Part shown: positions 38,775 to 47,324 of the stretch, piece by piece
How positions within the stretch are numbered: the stretch's first letter is position 1
Layout: each line of letters begins with the position of its first letter
Source of the DNA: Rhodoligotrophos defluvii
GTDB lineage: Bacteria > Pseudomonadota > Alphaproteobacteria > Rhizobiales > Im1
Assembly: GCF_005281615.1 (NCBI RefSeq)
Contig: NZ_SZZM01000003.1
Span: forward strand, 290,207 to 354,206
Reading direction: 5' to 3'
DNA: 64,000 nt
Position numbers and translations under genes: made by a program
The notes under the pieces: model-generated
Told to the model about the DNA's origin: nothing
The model's input: the letters and a program-made list of their open reading frames with translations, nothing else
The model's database searches: none

Positions 38775-39449
38775 ATGCCTGAAATGATGGAATTGCCGTT
38801 GGTTGAACGGGCGGTCCTCGGACCCGAAGGCGGCTTCATAGCCGGAACGAAGTCCAACTTTACCACGTATGTCGATCCTGTTCTTGGCCGGTCTACCTCA
38901 GGGGAGGTCTTGACCGGAGGGGGTGCCTTCGGCTTTGGGAATCCGGCTTCCTCCAGCGGAACCTGGGCCACCCTGAAAGAGCATCTCACTCCAGCCAAGC
39001 TCCTCCTGGGCATTGGAGGAACCCTGGGCGCCGGCACCTTGTTTGCGCTGCCGCAGCTGGCGCTGATGATTCCGCAGATGAGGGACCAAAAGGCCATGTA
39101 CGAAAGACAGCTCAAAGATGCGGATGATCGGGCAGTCAAGGCCAAGGAGGACCAGCAGGCGCTGATCGAGCACAAGGCTGTGATCGACAAGATCCTTTAC
39201 CATCAGCAGAAGCACGATCTCGAGCTGCGCGATCAGCAGCAGGCCGCCGAGCGCGTGAAGGAGTTCGAAAGAGGTATTCTCCTCAGCAAGGGTGAGAAGT
39301 ATCTCAAGGAATACCAGGAGAAATATCCAGATCTGTTCAAAGCCGACGCCGGAAGCCAACAAGATGGATTGCATGGCCACGGCGATCACGGCAGCGCAGG
39401 CGACCACGCTCACTCCGCCTATCACGATGCGGTCTGGACGGGCGCGTAA
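38775..39449 (+). CDS. Hypothetical membrane / coiled-coil protein (224 aa), orphan
   Basis: No family recognised. Residues 1-65 are Gly/Ser/Thr-rich; a hydrophobic segment follows (LLLGIGGTLGAGTLFALPQLALMI), then a long charged coiled coil (about 100-185: MRDQKAMYERQLKDADDRAV, QQALIEHKAVIDKILYHQQK, LELRDQQQAAERVKEFERG) and a Gly/His tail (GLHGHGDHGSAGDHAHSAYH) that could bind metal. ATG 38775 has a good site (CAAGGAGAT). The 74 bases before it are strikingly T-rich. Together with the preceding gene it forms a two-gene island between xthA and the M20 gene. Confidence 0.68.
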   Translation: MPEMMELPLVERAVLGPEGGFIAGTKSNFTTYVDPVLGRSTSGEVLTGGGAFGFGNPASSSGTWATLKEHLTPAKLLLGIGGTLGAGTLFALPQLALMIPQMRDQKAMYERQLKDADDRAVKAKEDQQALIEHKAVIDKILYHQQKHDLELRDQQQAAERVKEFERGILLSKGEKYLKEYQEKYPDLFKADAGSQQDGLHGHGDHGSAGDHAHSAYHDAVWTGA

Positions 39450-39481
39450 GGGCGTTCATGACACAACCCCCGGCGGCGTGG

Positions 39482-40747
39482 TCAACATGCCGCCTGGCCT
39501 GCTTGGGCGAGATAGTCGTAAGCGGAGAGCGCGTGGACCTTCACCACCGTCATGAACTCGTTCACCGTCACATGCTCATCCGGCTTGCCCATGGAGATGG
39601 GTGATGGACCGTAGACGACGGCTGGCACATTGCGCATGCGCCACAGCCTCGCGTCGGTCCTGCCCGGTGATACGACCTTTGCCGGGCGGATGCCGGTGAT
39701 CCGCTCGGCGTTCTCCCGAACATAATCGTACATCTCCGCATCGGGCTGGCACCAGCTTGCCTCGTCACGTCCGAGGAGCTGACAGGAGGCTTCGGGATAG
39801 CGCCCGATGATTGCGGCCAACTTCGACCGCACATCTTCCGACGAGAGGCCAATGGGTATCCGCAGGTCGAGCTCGACTTCGCAGCTCGAGGCGAGCATGC
39901 CGACCGCGAGGCCGCCTCTCACCTTGCCGATATTCACTGTCACGCTGCGGCTCGTCTGGAACGCGCCACTGCCATAGGCCCGGTCGACCGTCTCCATCGC
40001 GTCGTGCAGCATGGATTTCAGCCATGCTGGTTCTGGCACCGCGAGCCGCGCGAGCTGCATTGATTCCGCGGCAATGGCCAAGCCAATCGCGATCGCGCTC
40101 CTGCTCGCGTGGACATAGCCGCCGTCACCGCCGGGCGCGGCGACCTTCACCTTCAACCATAGCCTCCCCTTTTCGCCGAAGGCCATCGTCATCAGGCCGC
40201 TCGGCTCACCGATCAGGCAACAGTCTCCCTGCACCTCATCCGGATGATGCTTCATGAGATAGGCCGCGCCCCGCTCGCCCATGATCTTTTCATCGGACAC
40301 CACGGCGAGGGTAAGTCTGCCGCGCAAGTGCTCCTTCAGCCGGTTGAGATAGGTATAGGCAAAGATGGCGGCGGTGGTGCCGCACTTCATGTCGACCGCG
40401 CCGCGGCCATAAATTCGGCCGTCCGCCAGTTCCCCGCCCCAGGGATCATGATTCCACTGGCGCTTGGTTCCCACGGGGAACACATCCATATGGCCGTTGA
40501 GCACGAGATGGCGCCCGGCTTCCGGAAAGGCGGCGGTCGCCAGGATGTTCGGCATCTTGGGGTGGGCGGTAACCACCTTGAATGGCAAGCCCCTGGCTTC
40601 AAGAAACGCCTGCACGAAGCGCGCGGCACCAGTGGTATCGCCCGGCGGATTCGCGCTTTTGCACCGCAGGAAATCCCGCAGGAACGAGATGAGCACGTCA
40701 CGATCCTGCTCGATCCAATCGAGCAGCTGCTGTTTCAAATCGTTCAT
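39482..40747 (-). CDS. M20 family metallo-amidohydrolase (ArgE/DapE/ACY1 type)
   Basis: Di-zinc hydrolase of N-acyl amino acids or similar amides, 421 residues. Zinc ligands and catalytic residues: LNGHMDVFPVG (His, Asp), GRGAVDMKCG (bridging Asp), VVSDEKIMGERGA (acid: the common EE is DE here), IGEPSG and PGRTDARLW; the final zinc His lies in KPDEHVTVNEF. ATG 40747 (MNDLKQQ) is preferred; the frame is open upstream. It is divergent from the SDR-ABC transporter genes, sharing the promoter region with the inverted repeat at 40783-40803, and probably cleaves the imported substrate. Confidence 0.9.
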   Translation of the reverse strand: MNDLKQQLLDWIEQDRDVLISFLRDFLRCKSANPPGDTTGAARFVQAFLEARGLPFKVVTAHPKMPNILATAAFPEAGRHLVLNGHMDVFPVGTKRQWNHDPWGGELADGRIYGRGAVDMKCGTTAAIFAYTYLNRLKEHLRGRLTLAVVSDEKIMGERGAAYLMKHHPDEVQGDCCLIGEPSGLMTMAFGEKGRLWLKVKVAAPGGDGGYVHASRSAIAIGLAIAAESMQLARLAVPEPAWLKSMLHDAMETVDRAYGSGAFQTSRSVTVNIGKVRGGLAVGMLASSCEVELDLRIPIGLSSEDVRSKLAAIIGRYPEASCQLLGRDEASWCQPDAEMYDYVRENAERITGIRPAKVVSPGRTDARLWRMRNVPAVVYGPSPISMGKPDEHVTVNEFMTVVKVHALSAYDYLAQAGQAAC

Positions 40748-40782
40748 TCCGAACGGCCCTTCCGATGGAGACCTCGATCGAT

Positions 40783-40803
40783 AATGCAACTTATGATTGC
40801 ATT
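40783..40803. promoter_or_regulatory. Inverted repeat, candidate operator between divergent catabolic genes
   Basis: Perfect 7-base arms AATGCAA (40783-40789) / TTGCATT (40797-40803), 7-base spacer, between the M20 gene (start 40747) and the SDR gene (start 40938). The IclR-type regulator at 50828-51616 is the natural candidate to bind it. Confidence 0.5.
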
Positions 40804-40937
40804 TCCTAAAAATAGCGTCTGCGCGAGCCTGCCGTTTGCCGAGCCGATCGCCTCGAAGCATCTTGCTAAGCGAGAATTATCGGATAACAATACTGAAAAT
40901 CGCTTTTCGGCATCAGGCTCAGCTGGAGCGCGGTCCT

Positions 40938-41681
40938 ATGGCGGCGGAGGAACTCTCGGGCAAGAAGGCGGTGGTGACCGGCGGCGCGAAGGGCTTGGGC
41001 TTCGCCATCTGCACCCTGTTTGCCTCGCGGGGCGCAACGGTCGCAATCATCGACGTTGACGCGAACGGGCTGGAGAGCGCGGTCGAACGCTTGGGCGGAC
41101 CCGCCAAGGCGAAGGGCGTTGTTGCCGATATCAGGCGCCGCGAGAATGCGCACAAGGCATTTGCCCAGGCCGCCGACGCCCTCGGCCATGTGGACGTCCT
41201 CATCAACAATGCCGGCGTCTATCCGCGCAGGCCCATTCTCGAGATCGACGACGAGGCATGGGACCATACGTTCGACGTCAATCTGCGGGCGATGTTCCAC
41301 ATGACGGCCGCCGCCGCCAATCATATGAAACCGCGCAACGCGGGTGCGATCGTCTCGGTCGCCTCGATCGACGCCTACATCCCCTATGCCAAGAACGCCC
41401 ATTACGCCGCCGCCAAGGCCGGGGTGATCAGCTTCACCAAGTCCTTCGCGCAGGAACTCGCGCCTCATAACATTCTGGTCAATGCGGTCTCGCCGGGGCC
41501 GATCGACACGCCCAATCTGCGGGCGCTCGGCATCTATGACGACCTCGCCCGGTCGACGCCGCTCGGCCGCGTGGCCACGCCTGATGATATCGCCGAGGTG
41601 GTCTATTTCCTGGCCAGCGGCCGCAACCGCTACATGACAGGCGAGACCGTCATTGCCAGCGGAGGCATCGTGATGGTCTGA
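40938..41681 (+). CDS. SDR family oxidoreductase (classical)
   Basis: NAD(P)-dependent short-chain dehydrogenase, 247 residues: AVVTGGAKGLGFAICTLFASRG cofactor motif, INNAGVYPRRP, catalytic Ser in SVASIDAYIPY and Tyr/Lys in HYAAAKAGVISF, and PGPIDTPN. ATG 40938 has GGAG upstream; the open frame extends to 40797 through the regulatory region and is not used. First gene of the rightward catabolic operon; substrate unknown. Confidence 0.92.
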   Translation: MAAEELSGKKAVVTGGAKGLGFAICTLFASRGATVAIIDVDANGLESAVERLGGPAKAKGVVADIRRRENAHKAFAQAADALGHVDVLINNAGVYPRRPILEIDDEAWDHTFDVNLRAMFHMTAAAANHMKPRNAGAIVSVASIDAYIPYAKNAHYAAAKAGVISFTKSFAQELAPHNILVNAVSPGPIDTPNLRALGIYDDLARSTPLGRVATPDDIAEVVYFLASGRNRYMTGETVIASGGIVMV

Positions 41682-41757
41682 TTTCTGCTCTGCCTGGTGA
41701 GGAGGCAGGCGCGGCGAAAGGCTGAACCATAACAAGCGCCAAAGGAGGGAGTACGCG

Positions 41758-42843
41758 ATGGTCAACAATATCGATAAGCACATCAATAGCAGTGGTCTCA
41801 AGGTCGGACGGCGGCAGGTGCTTGGCGGCATCGGGCTCGGCGCGGCTGCCTTGGTGACGGGCTTCCCGTCCATTGTCCGCGCCAAGCCGGCGACGATGAC
41901 CGTGCCCAATTCCGGCGGCGCCCTCGAGGAAGCGTTCAAGGTTGCCTATTTCGAGCCGTTCCAGAAGAAGACCGGCATCCAGATCCTCGGCGCGCCATAT
42001 ATGGACACCGCCCGCGTCAAGGCCATGGTCGAGAACAATGCGGTAGACGTGGACATCCTCAATATCGATGCCACCGAGGCCGCAGCACTCGCCCGGCTCG
42101 GACTCCTGGAGCCGATCGACTACGGGGTGGTCGACAAGTCCAACTTGCTGCCGGAAGCGGCGCAGGAATTCTACACGCTGGTGGATGTGGCCGCCTATGT
42201 GATGGCCTGGAACACCAACACATTCAACGCAGAGACGCGACCCAAGGACTGGACGGCTTTCTTCGATCCGGAGAAGGTCGAAGGCCAGCGCAGCCTGTGG
42301 AAGCTTGCCCCGCAGACCCTGGAGGTCGCCGCCATGGGCGGCGGCCAGCCGCGCGACAAGCTCTATCCGATTGATCTTGACCTCGCCTTCAAGTCCCTGG
42401 ACCGGATCAAGCCGGATCTCACCTGGTGGACATCCGGCGCCCAGGGTGCGCAGCTGGTCATCGGCGGTGAGGTGGACGTCGGCACGGTCTGGAACGGACG
42501 CGTGTACAAACCGAAGAATGACGGCGCGCCGGTAGACTACACCTTCGACCATGCGCTCTATGTGTCCGATGCCATGGTCGTTCCGAAGGGTGCCAAGAAC
42601 AAGAAGGAGGCCATGGAGCTGCTTGCCACCATGGTGGAGGCCCAGAACCAGGCGACCTTCTCCAAGGCGATCCCGTATGGGCCGGTGAACACCAAGGCCT
42701 TCGAGCTGCTCGATGCCAAGACCCTGGCGACCTTGCCGAACTCGCCGGAGAACAGCAAGACGGCCGTTTTCCAGAACTTCGACTACTGGGCGGACAAGGG
42801 ACCGGAGGTGTTCGACAGGTTCAACGCCTGGCTCCTGGGCTGA
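41758..42843 (+). CDS. ABC transporter substrate-binding protein (PotD-like, extracellular family 1)
   Basis: Periplasmic binding protein, 361 residues, with a Tat-like leader (KVGRRQVLGGIGLGAAALVTGF, cleavage after VRA). The body (MTVPNSGGALEEAFKVAYFEPF, VDILNIDATEAAALARLGLLEPIDY, MAWNTNTF, PYGPVNTKAFELL) is of the spermidine/putrescine-type family that also takes up opines and amino-acid derivatives. Ribosome site AAAGGAGGG. It is followed by two permeases and an ATPase; the ligand is likely a positively charged amine or amide, but cannot be fixed. Confidence 0.92.
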   Translation: MVNNIDKHINSSGLKVGRRQVLGGIGLGAAALVTGFPSIVRAKPATMTVPNSGGALEEAFKVAYFEPFQKKTGIQILGAPYMDTARVKAMVENNAVDVDILNIDATEAAALARLGLLEPIDYGVVDKSNLLPEAAQEFYTLVDVAAYVMAWNTNTFNAETRPKDWTAFFDPEKVEGQRSLWKLAPQTLEVAAMGGGQPRDKLYPIDLDLAFKSLDRIKPDLTWWTSGAQGAQLVIGGEVDVGTVWNGRVYKPKNDGAPVDYTFDHALYVSDAMVVPKGAKNKKEAMELLATMVEAQNQATFSKAIPYGPVNTKAFELLDAKTLATLPNSPENSKTAVFQNFDYWADKGPEVFDRFNAWLLG

Positions 42844-42852
42844 GGCCGCGGC

Positions 42853-43755
42853 ATGCTGCAGCGGACCACGACGGAGGCCCCGCTCGCACCCCCGGGGCGC
42901 GCCGGCCGCCGGCCATGGTCACCGGGCCGCGGCAACACGCTGTTGCTGCTGCCCCCGCTGCTCCTCTTGTTCGCCCTCTTCATCCTCCCCCTCGGCACGG
43001 TGATCGTGCAGAGCCTCGCCGGCCCCACGCCGGGGCTGGCACAATATGCGGAGGTGCTCACCAGCCGCACCAGCCTGTCGGTGCTGCTGTACACGTTCCA
43101 GGTCGCCCTACTGGTCACATTGGGCGCCCTGGTGCTGAGCTATCCCGTCGCCTTCGTGGTCAGCCGTCTCAGCGGCAATCTCCTGCATCTGTGTCTGGCC
43201 ATGATCCTGGTGCCGTTCTGGACCAGCACCGTGATCCGCACCTACGCCTGGATCGTCATCCTGCAGCGGCGCGGCGTGTTGAACGACCTGTTCCTGGATC
43301 TCGGCCTGATCGAGCGGCCCTTGCGCCTGGTCAGCAACGGGGTGGGCATGCAGATTGCCATGGTGCACATCATGCTGCCCTTCATGATCCTGCCCATTCT
43401 CAGCACCATGCGGGGAATCGATCAAAATCTCATCCGCGCGGCTTCGGTCATGGGTGCCAATCCGCTGCGGCAGTTCCTGTCCGTCTACCTGCCGCTGTCG
43501 CTGCCGGGGGTGAGCGCCGGCTGCATCCTGGTGTTCATCACGTCCCTCGGCTTCTACATCACCCCTGCCCTGCTCGGCGGCCACCGCACCATGGTGGCCG
43601 TGCTGATCGAGCAGCAGGCGTCGCGGCTGCTGAACTGGCCGCTGGCTTCGGCGCTCGCCACCATCCTGCTGCTGGCGACCTGCCTCCTGTTCATCGTCTA
43701 CGAACGGACGATGCGCAGCGCCGCTGGCGGCCGCCCCGCGGGAGAGCCCGCATGA
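42853..43755 (+). CDS. ABC transporter permease (PotB-like)
   Basis: Inner-membrane permease with six hydrophobic segments, 300 residues. The EAA-loop for ATPase contact reads IRAASVMGANPLRQFLSVYLPLSLPG. The N-terminal ~35 residues are Pro/Arg-rich and cytoplasmic. It starts 9 bases after the binding-protein gene, and its stop overlaps the next permease (ATGA at 43752). Confidence 0.9.
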   Translation: MLQRTTTEAPLAPPGRAGRRPWSPGRGNTLLLLPPLLLLFALFILPLGTVIVQSLAGPTPGLAQYAEVLTSRTSLSVLLYTFQVALLVTLGALVLSYPVAFVVSRLSGNLLHLCLAMILVPFWTSTVIRTYAWIVILQRRGVLNDLFLDLGLIERPLRLVSNGVGMQIAMVHIMLPFMILPILSTMRGIDQNLIRAASVMGANPLRQFLSVYLPLSLPGVSAGCILVFITSLGFYITPALLGGHRTMVAVLIEQQASRLLNWPLASALATILLLATCLLFIVYERTMRSAAGGRPAGEPA

Positions 43756-44570
43756 CCGCCTCCGCGCCATGGCGGGTTGCAGGCGTAGGCCTCGCCGCCT
43801 TCGCGGGGCTCGTGCTCATCTTTCTGGTGCTGCCGACGCTGGTGATCGTGCCGATGTCGTTCAGCAGCGCGACGTTCCTGAGCTTCCCGCCGCCCGGCTT
43901 TTCCCTGCAGTGGTATGAGGCCTTCGCCAATAGCCCGGACTACCGCATCGCCATCCTCAACAGCATCAAGATCGGCATACCCGCCGCATTCCTTGCTACG
44001 GTGTTCGGCACGCTCGCGGCCCTCGCCCTGGTCCGCGGCTCGCTTCCGGGCAAGCGCCTGCTCTCGTCCATGATGCTGGCGCCGCTCATCTTGCCGCAGA
44101 TCGTGCTGGCGATCGGCCTTTATCCGGTCATGGTCAGGCTCGGCATCATCGGCAGCTATCCGGCGATTCTGCTCGGGCATACGGTGGTGTGCATGCCGCT
44201 GGTGTTCATCACCGTCGCGGCGTCCCTGCGGAGCTATGCTCCCACCTATGAGCTTGCGGCCATGACGCTCGGCGCCAAGCCGTGGGCCACGTTCCGCTTC
44301 ATCACCTTCCCCATGATCCGCGCCGGCGTGGTGCTCGGCTTCATCTTCGCCTTCACCTTCTCCTTCGACGAGCTGATCCTGGCCATTTTCCTCACCAGCC
44401 CTGCGACACGCACCGTGCCGCGGCTGCTATGGGAGCACCTCAATTACCAGATGACACCGGTGATCGCGGCGGCAACAGTGGTGCTGCTGGTGATCACCCT
44501 GTCGCTCTTGGTGGCCGCGGCGCTGGTCAACCGCTTCGGCCCGCGCAAGGCAGGAGCACCGGCGCGATGA
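43752..44570 (+). CDS. ABC transporter permease (PotC-like)
   Basis: Second permease, 272 residues from ATG 43752 (MTASAPWRVAGVGLAAF). The EAA-loop is YELAAMTLGAKPWATFRFITFPMI; the conserved FSFDELILAIFLTSP and RTVPRLLWEHLNYQ are typical of PotC. A longer open frame in this phase (from 42915) is out of frame with the first permease and not real. Four-base overlaps on both sides show tight coupling with PotB- and PotA-like genes. Confidence 0.92.
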   Translation: MTASAPWRVAGVGLAAFAGLVLIFLVLPTLVIVPMSFSSATFLSFPPPGFSLQWYEAFANSPDYRIAILNSIKIGIPAAFLATVFGTLAALALVRGSLPGKRLLSSMMLAPLILPQIVLAIGLYPVMVRLGIIGSYPAILLGHTVVCMPLVFITVAASLRSYAPTYELAAMTLGAKPWATFRFITFPMIRAGVVLGFIFAFTFSFDELILAIFLTSPATRTVPRLLWEHLNYQMTPVIAAATVVLLVITLSLLVAAALVNRFGPRKAGAPAR

Positions 44571-45700
44571 ACACCCATGTGAGCGTGAGGGAGGGCCGCA
44601 TTCCCGAGAGCAACGAACGCACCGGCGCGGTGGTCGAGTTCAAAGGGGTCACCAAGACCTACGGGGCCATGTGCGTGCTGCAGCCGACCTCGCTCACCAT
44701 CGATGCGGGCGAATTCTTCGCGATCATCGGGCCGAGCGGTTCAGGCAAGTCCACCCTGCTCGGCATCACCGCCGGCTTCGTCACGCCGACCGAGGGCTCG
44801 ATTCTGGTCGACGGTGTCGATGTGGTGTCGATCCCGCCCTATCACCGCAATTTCGGCATGGTATTCCAGAACTACTCGCTGTTTCCGCATATGACGGTGG
44901 CCGAGAATATCGGCTTTCCCCTGCGCATGCGGCACTGTCCTAAAGCTGACATCGCGGAGAAGGTGGCGCGCGCGCTGAGCATGGTACGGCTGGAGGGCCT
45001 GGGCGACCGCAAGCCGGCCCAGCTCTCCGGCGGGCAGCAGCAGCGGGTGGCCCTTGCCCGTGCCGCCGTTTACAACCCCAGGCTCCTGCTCATGGACGAG
45101 CCGCTGGGCGCCCTGGACAAGAACCTGCGCGAAGAAATGCAGGAGGAGATCAAGCGCTTCCAGCAAAACCTCGGGGTGACCGTGATCTATGTCACCCATG
45201 ACCAGCACGAGGCCGCCTACATGGCCGACCGCATCGCCATCATGCGCAGCGGCACGCTGGAGCAGATCGGCTCGCCGCGCGAGCTCTACGAGGAACCTAA
45301 GACCATTTTCGTGGCGAGTTTCCTGGGCGAGGCGACCCTCTTGCCGGTTACTGCCTTGCGCAAGGTGGCGGATGGCCAGATCGCGGCCGAGATCAAGGGG
45401 GATCTCACCGTCCAAGCCACCGCCGTGCCCGGTACCGCCACGGGCAAAGCGCTGTGCATTCGGCCGGAGAGTATAGCCCTGGGCAGCGCCGCTGCGGGCC
45501 TCGACAACAGTTTCGAGGGCATAGTGGAAGACACCGTCTACACGACAGGGAGCGTGCGCTACCGCATCAGGCTCGCCGATACCGCGCACGTGATGACCGC
45601 GCGCATCCCATCCAGGCCCGATATCGCGCTGATGCAGCCGGGCGATCGGGTGCAGATCGGCTGGGGCCGTCGGGATGCGCTGCTGATAGGAGAGGATTGA
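44567..45700 (+). CDS. ABC transporter ATP-binding protein (PotA-like)
   Basis: Cytoplasmic ATPase of the importer, 377 residues: Walker A GPSGSGKST, Q-loop MVFQNYSLFPHMT, signature LSGGQQQRVALARA, Walker B LLLMDEPLGALD, and H-loop VTHDQHEA. The C-terminal TOBE_2 domain (about 290-377, with CIRPESIALG) is the regulatory part of polyamine-type importers. The start ATGA overlaps the permease stop. Confidence 0.94.
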   Translation: MNTHVSVREGRIPESNERTGAVVEFKGVTKTYGAMCVLQPTSLTIDAGEFFAIIGPSGSGKSTLLGITAGFVTPTEGSILVDGVDVVSIPPYHRNFGMVFQNYSLFPHMTVAENIGFPLRMRHCPKADIAEKVARALSMVRLEGLGDRKPAQLSGGQQQRVALARAAVYNPRLLLMDEPLGALDKNLREEMQEEIKRFQQNLGVTVIYVTHDQHEAAYMADRIAIMRSGTLEQIGSPRELYEEPKTIFVASFLGEATLLPVTALRKVADGQIAAEIKGDLTVQATAVPGTATGKALCIRPESIALGSAAAGLDNSFEGIVEDTVYTTGSVRYRIRLADTAHVMTARIPSRPDIALMQPGDRVQIGWGRRDALLIGED

Positions 45701-45704
45701 GCCA

Positions 45705-46460
45705 ATGGTGTCCTTCGCCGGCAAAACGGTGCTGATCACGGGCGCCGCCTCGGGCATGGGCCGCGCCCATGCCCACCATTTCGCCAAGCTCGGCGCCCAT
45801 GTGGTCATCCAGGACATCGACCCCAAAGGCTTGGGCGAGACAAGGGCGATGATCACGGATGCGGGCGGGGCGGCCACCTCCTTCCCCTTCGACATCGCCG
45901 ATGTGGCCGCCATCGATCGCACGGTCGCGGAGGTGACAAGCCAGCGGGGCGGCATCGACATCCTGGTCAACAATGCCGGTATCGGTATCGACAAGGTCAT
46001 CGAAGATATTGACCAGGCGGCGTTCGATCGCATGATCAACGTGCATGTGAAGGGCTCGTTCTTCTGCGGGCGCGCGGTGGTGCCGGGCATGAAGCAGCGC
46101 GGCTGGGGACGCATCATCAATGTGTCGTCGCGCTGGGCCCAGGCTGGCCACCACATGGCTTCCGACTATATCGCAGCGAAAGGCGCCATCCTCGGCCTGA
46201 CCAAGGCTTGGGCCAAGGAACTCGCCCCCTGGAACATCACGGTCAACGCGATAGCCCCCGGCGGCGTGTGGAGCCAGATGGTGCTCGACAATCTCGGCGA
46301 GGAAGGGGTGCGCGCCGAGGAACGGGAGGTGCCACTGGGGCGCTGGGCGCAGCCGGAGGAAATCTCGGCCACGCTAGCCTTTCTCGCCAGTGACGAAGCG
46401 TCCTTCATCACCGGCCAGGTGGTGAGCCCGAACGGCGGCAAGACCATTGTGGGTTTCTGA
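45705..46460 (+). CDS. SDR family oxidoreductase
   Basis: Classical SDR, 251 residues: VLITGAASGMGRAHAHHFAKLG, LVNNAGIGIDKVIED, catalytic Ser in NVSSRWAQAG and Tyr/Lys in SDYIAAKGAILGLT, NAIAPGGVWSQM. It is clearly a paralogue of the next gene (same KAWAKELAPWNI, VPLGR and ISPNGG/VSPNGG endings), so the pair arose by duplication and may use stereoisomeric or successive substrates. It starts 4 bases after the ATPase gene. Confidence 0.92.
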   Translation: MVSFAGKTVLITGAASGMGRAHAHHFAKLGAHVVIQDIDPKGLGETRAMITDAGGAATSFPFDIADVAAIDRTVAEVTSQRGGIDILVNNAGIGIDKVIEDIDQAAFDRMINVHVKGSFFCGRAVVPGMKQRGWGRIINVSSRWAQAGHHMASDYIAAKGAILGLTKAWAKELAPWNITVNAIAPGGVWSQMVLDNLGEEGVRAEEREVPLGRWAQPEEISATLAFLASDEASFITGQVVSPNGGKTIVGF

Positions 46461-46498
46461 CACGAGCCCGCGCCTGACGCGGCAAAGGAGGTCTCGAT

Positions 46499-47257
46499 AT
46501 GGGCGAGTTGAGCGGCAAGGTTGCGATCATCACCGGTGCAGGCGCTGGCATGGGGCGAGCGCACGCGCAGCTGCTGTCGGAGCGCGGGGCCGTCGTGGTG
46601 GCGCAGGACATTCGGGGCGACACCGCTGAAGAGACGGTCGAGCTGGTCCGTGCAAGCGGCGGCCAGGCCTATTCTATCGCCTGCGACGTGGCCGAGACGG
46701 GAACGCTCATGCGCGAGATCACCGCCATGGGCGAGCGGCTCGGTCGGATCGACATCCTGGTCAACAATGCCGGGATTGGCGGCGAGCCGGTTATCGAGGA
46801 CACGACCGAAGAATTCTTCGACCGCACCTTTGCCGTGCACGTGCGCGGCAGCTTCTTTGCCGGCAAGGCTGTGGTGCCGTTCATGAAGCAGCAGCGCAGC
46901 GGCAAGATCATCAACATCTCGTCGATATGGGGTATGGTGGGGCATCATTATGCCTCGCCCTATTGCGCCGCCAAGGCCGCCCTGCTCGGCCTCACCAAGG
47001 CCTGGGCCAAGGAGCTCGCGCCCTGGAACATCCACGTAAACGCGGTGGCGCCGGGCGGGGTCGTCACCGAGATGGTGCTGTCCCAGCCGGATGCGGAAAA
47101 GAAGATGGCGGCCAAGCTCTCGCGCGTGCCGCTCGGCCGCTATGCTGAGCCGCGGGAGCTTTCCTATACGGTCGCTTTCCTTGCCTCGCCGCAATCCGAC
47201 TTTATTACCGGTCAAACCATCAGCCCTAATGGTGGGGAGACGATCGTCGGGATCTGA
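46499..47257 (+). CDS. SDR family oxidoreductase (paralogue of preceding gene)
   Basis: Classical SDR, 252 residues: AIITGAGAGMGRAHAQLLSERG, LVNNAGIGGEPVIED, Ser in NISSIWGMVG, Tyr/Lys in SPYCAAKAALLGLT, VAPGGVVTEM, ending TGQTISPNGGETIVGI. ATG 46499 follows AAAGGAGG. Last gene before the sigma-70 type promoter of the monooxygenase segment; substrate unknown. Confidence 0.92.
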   Translation: MGELSGKVAIITGAGAGMGRAHAQLLSERGAVVVAQDIRGDTAEETVELVRASGGQAYSIACDVAETGTLMREITAMGERLGRIDILVNNAGIGGEPVIEDTTEEFFDRTFAVHVRGSFFAGKAVVPFMKQQRSGKIINISSIWGMVGHHYASPYCAAKAALLGLTKAWAKELAPWNIHVNAVAPGGVVTEMVLSQPDAEKKMAAKLSRVPLGRYAEPRELSYTVAFLASPQSDFITGQTISPNGGETIVGI

Positions 47258-47268
47258 GTCGCGCTAGA

Positions 47269-47296
47269 TTGACATTCAATATCGAATACCGATAAT
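47269..47296 (+). promoter_or_regulatory. Sigma-70 type promoter before the monooxygenase gene
   Basis: TTGACA (47269-47274), 16-base spacer, GATAAT (47291-47296), both near consensus, in an A/T-rich 67-base gap. Short dyads overlap it: ATTC (47273-47276) / GAAT (47283-47286), and ATAAT (47292-47296) / ATTAT (47306-47310), so a regulator may bind here. Confidence 0.65.
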
Positions 47297-47324
47297 TAAT
47301 ACCTGATTATGATAGGAGCATCAG

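Noticed and set aside
42915-44570. A 551-residue frame spanning both permease genes
   Set aside because: Its first half is the out-of-phase shadow of the PotB-like permease; the real gene begins at ATG 43752 with an ATGA overlap.
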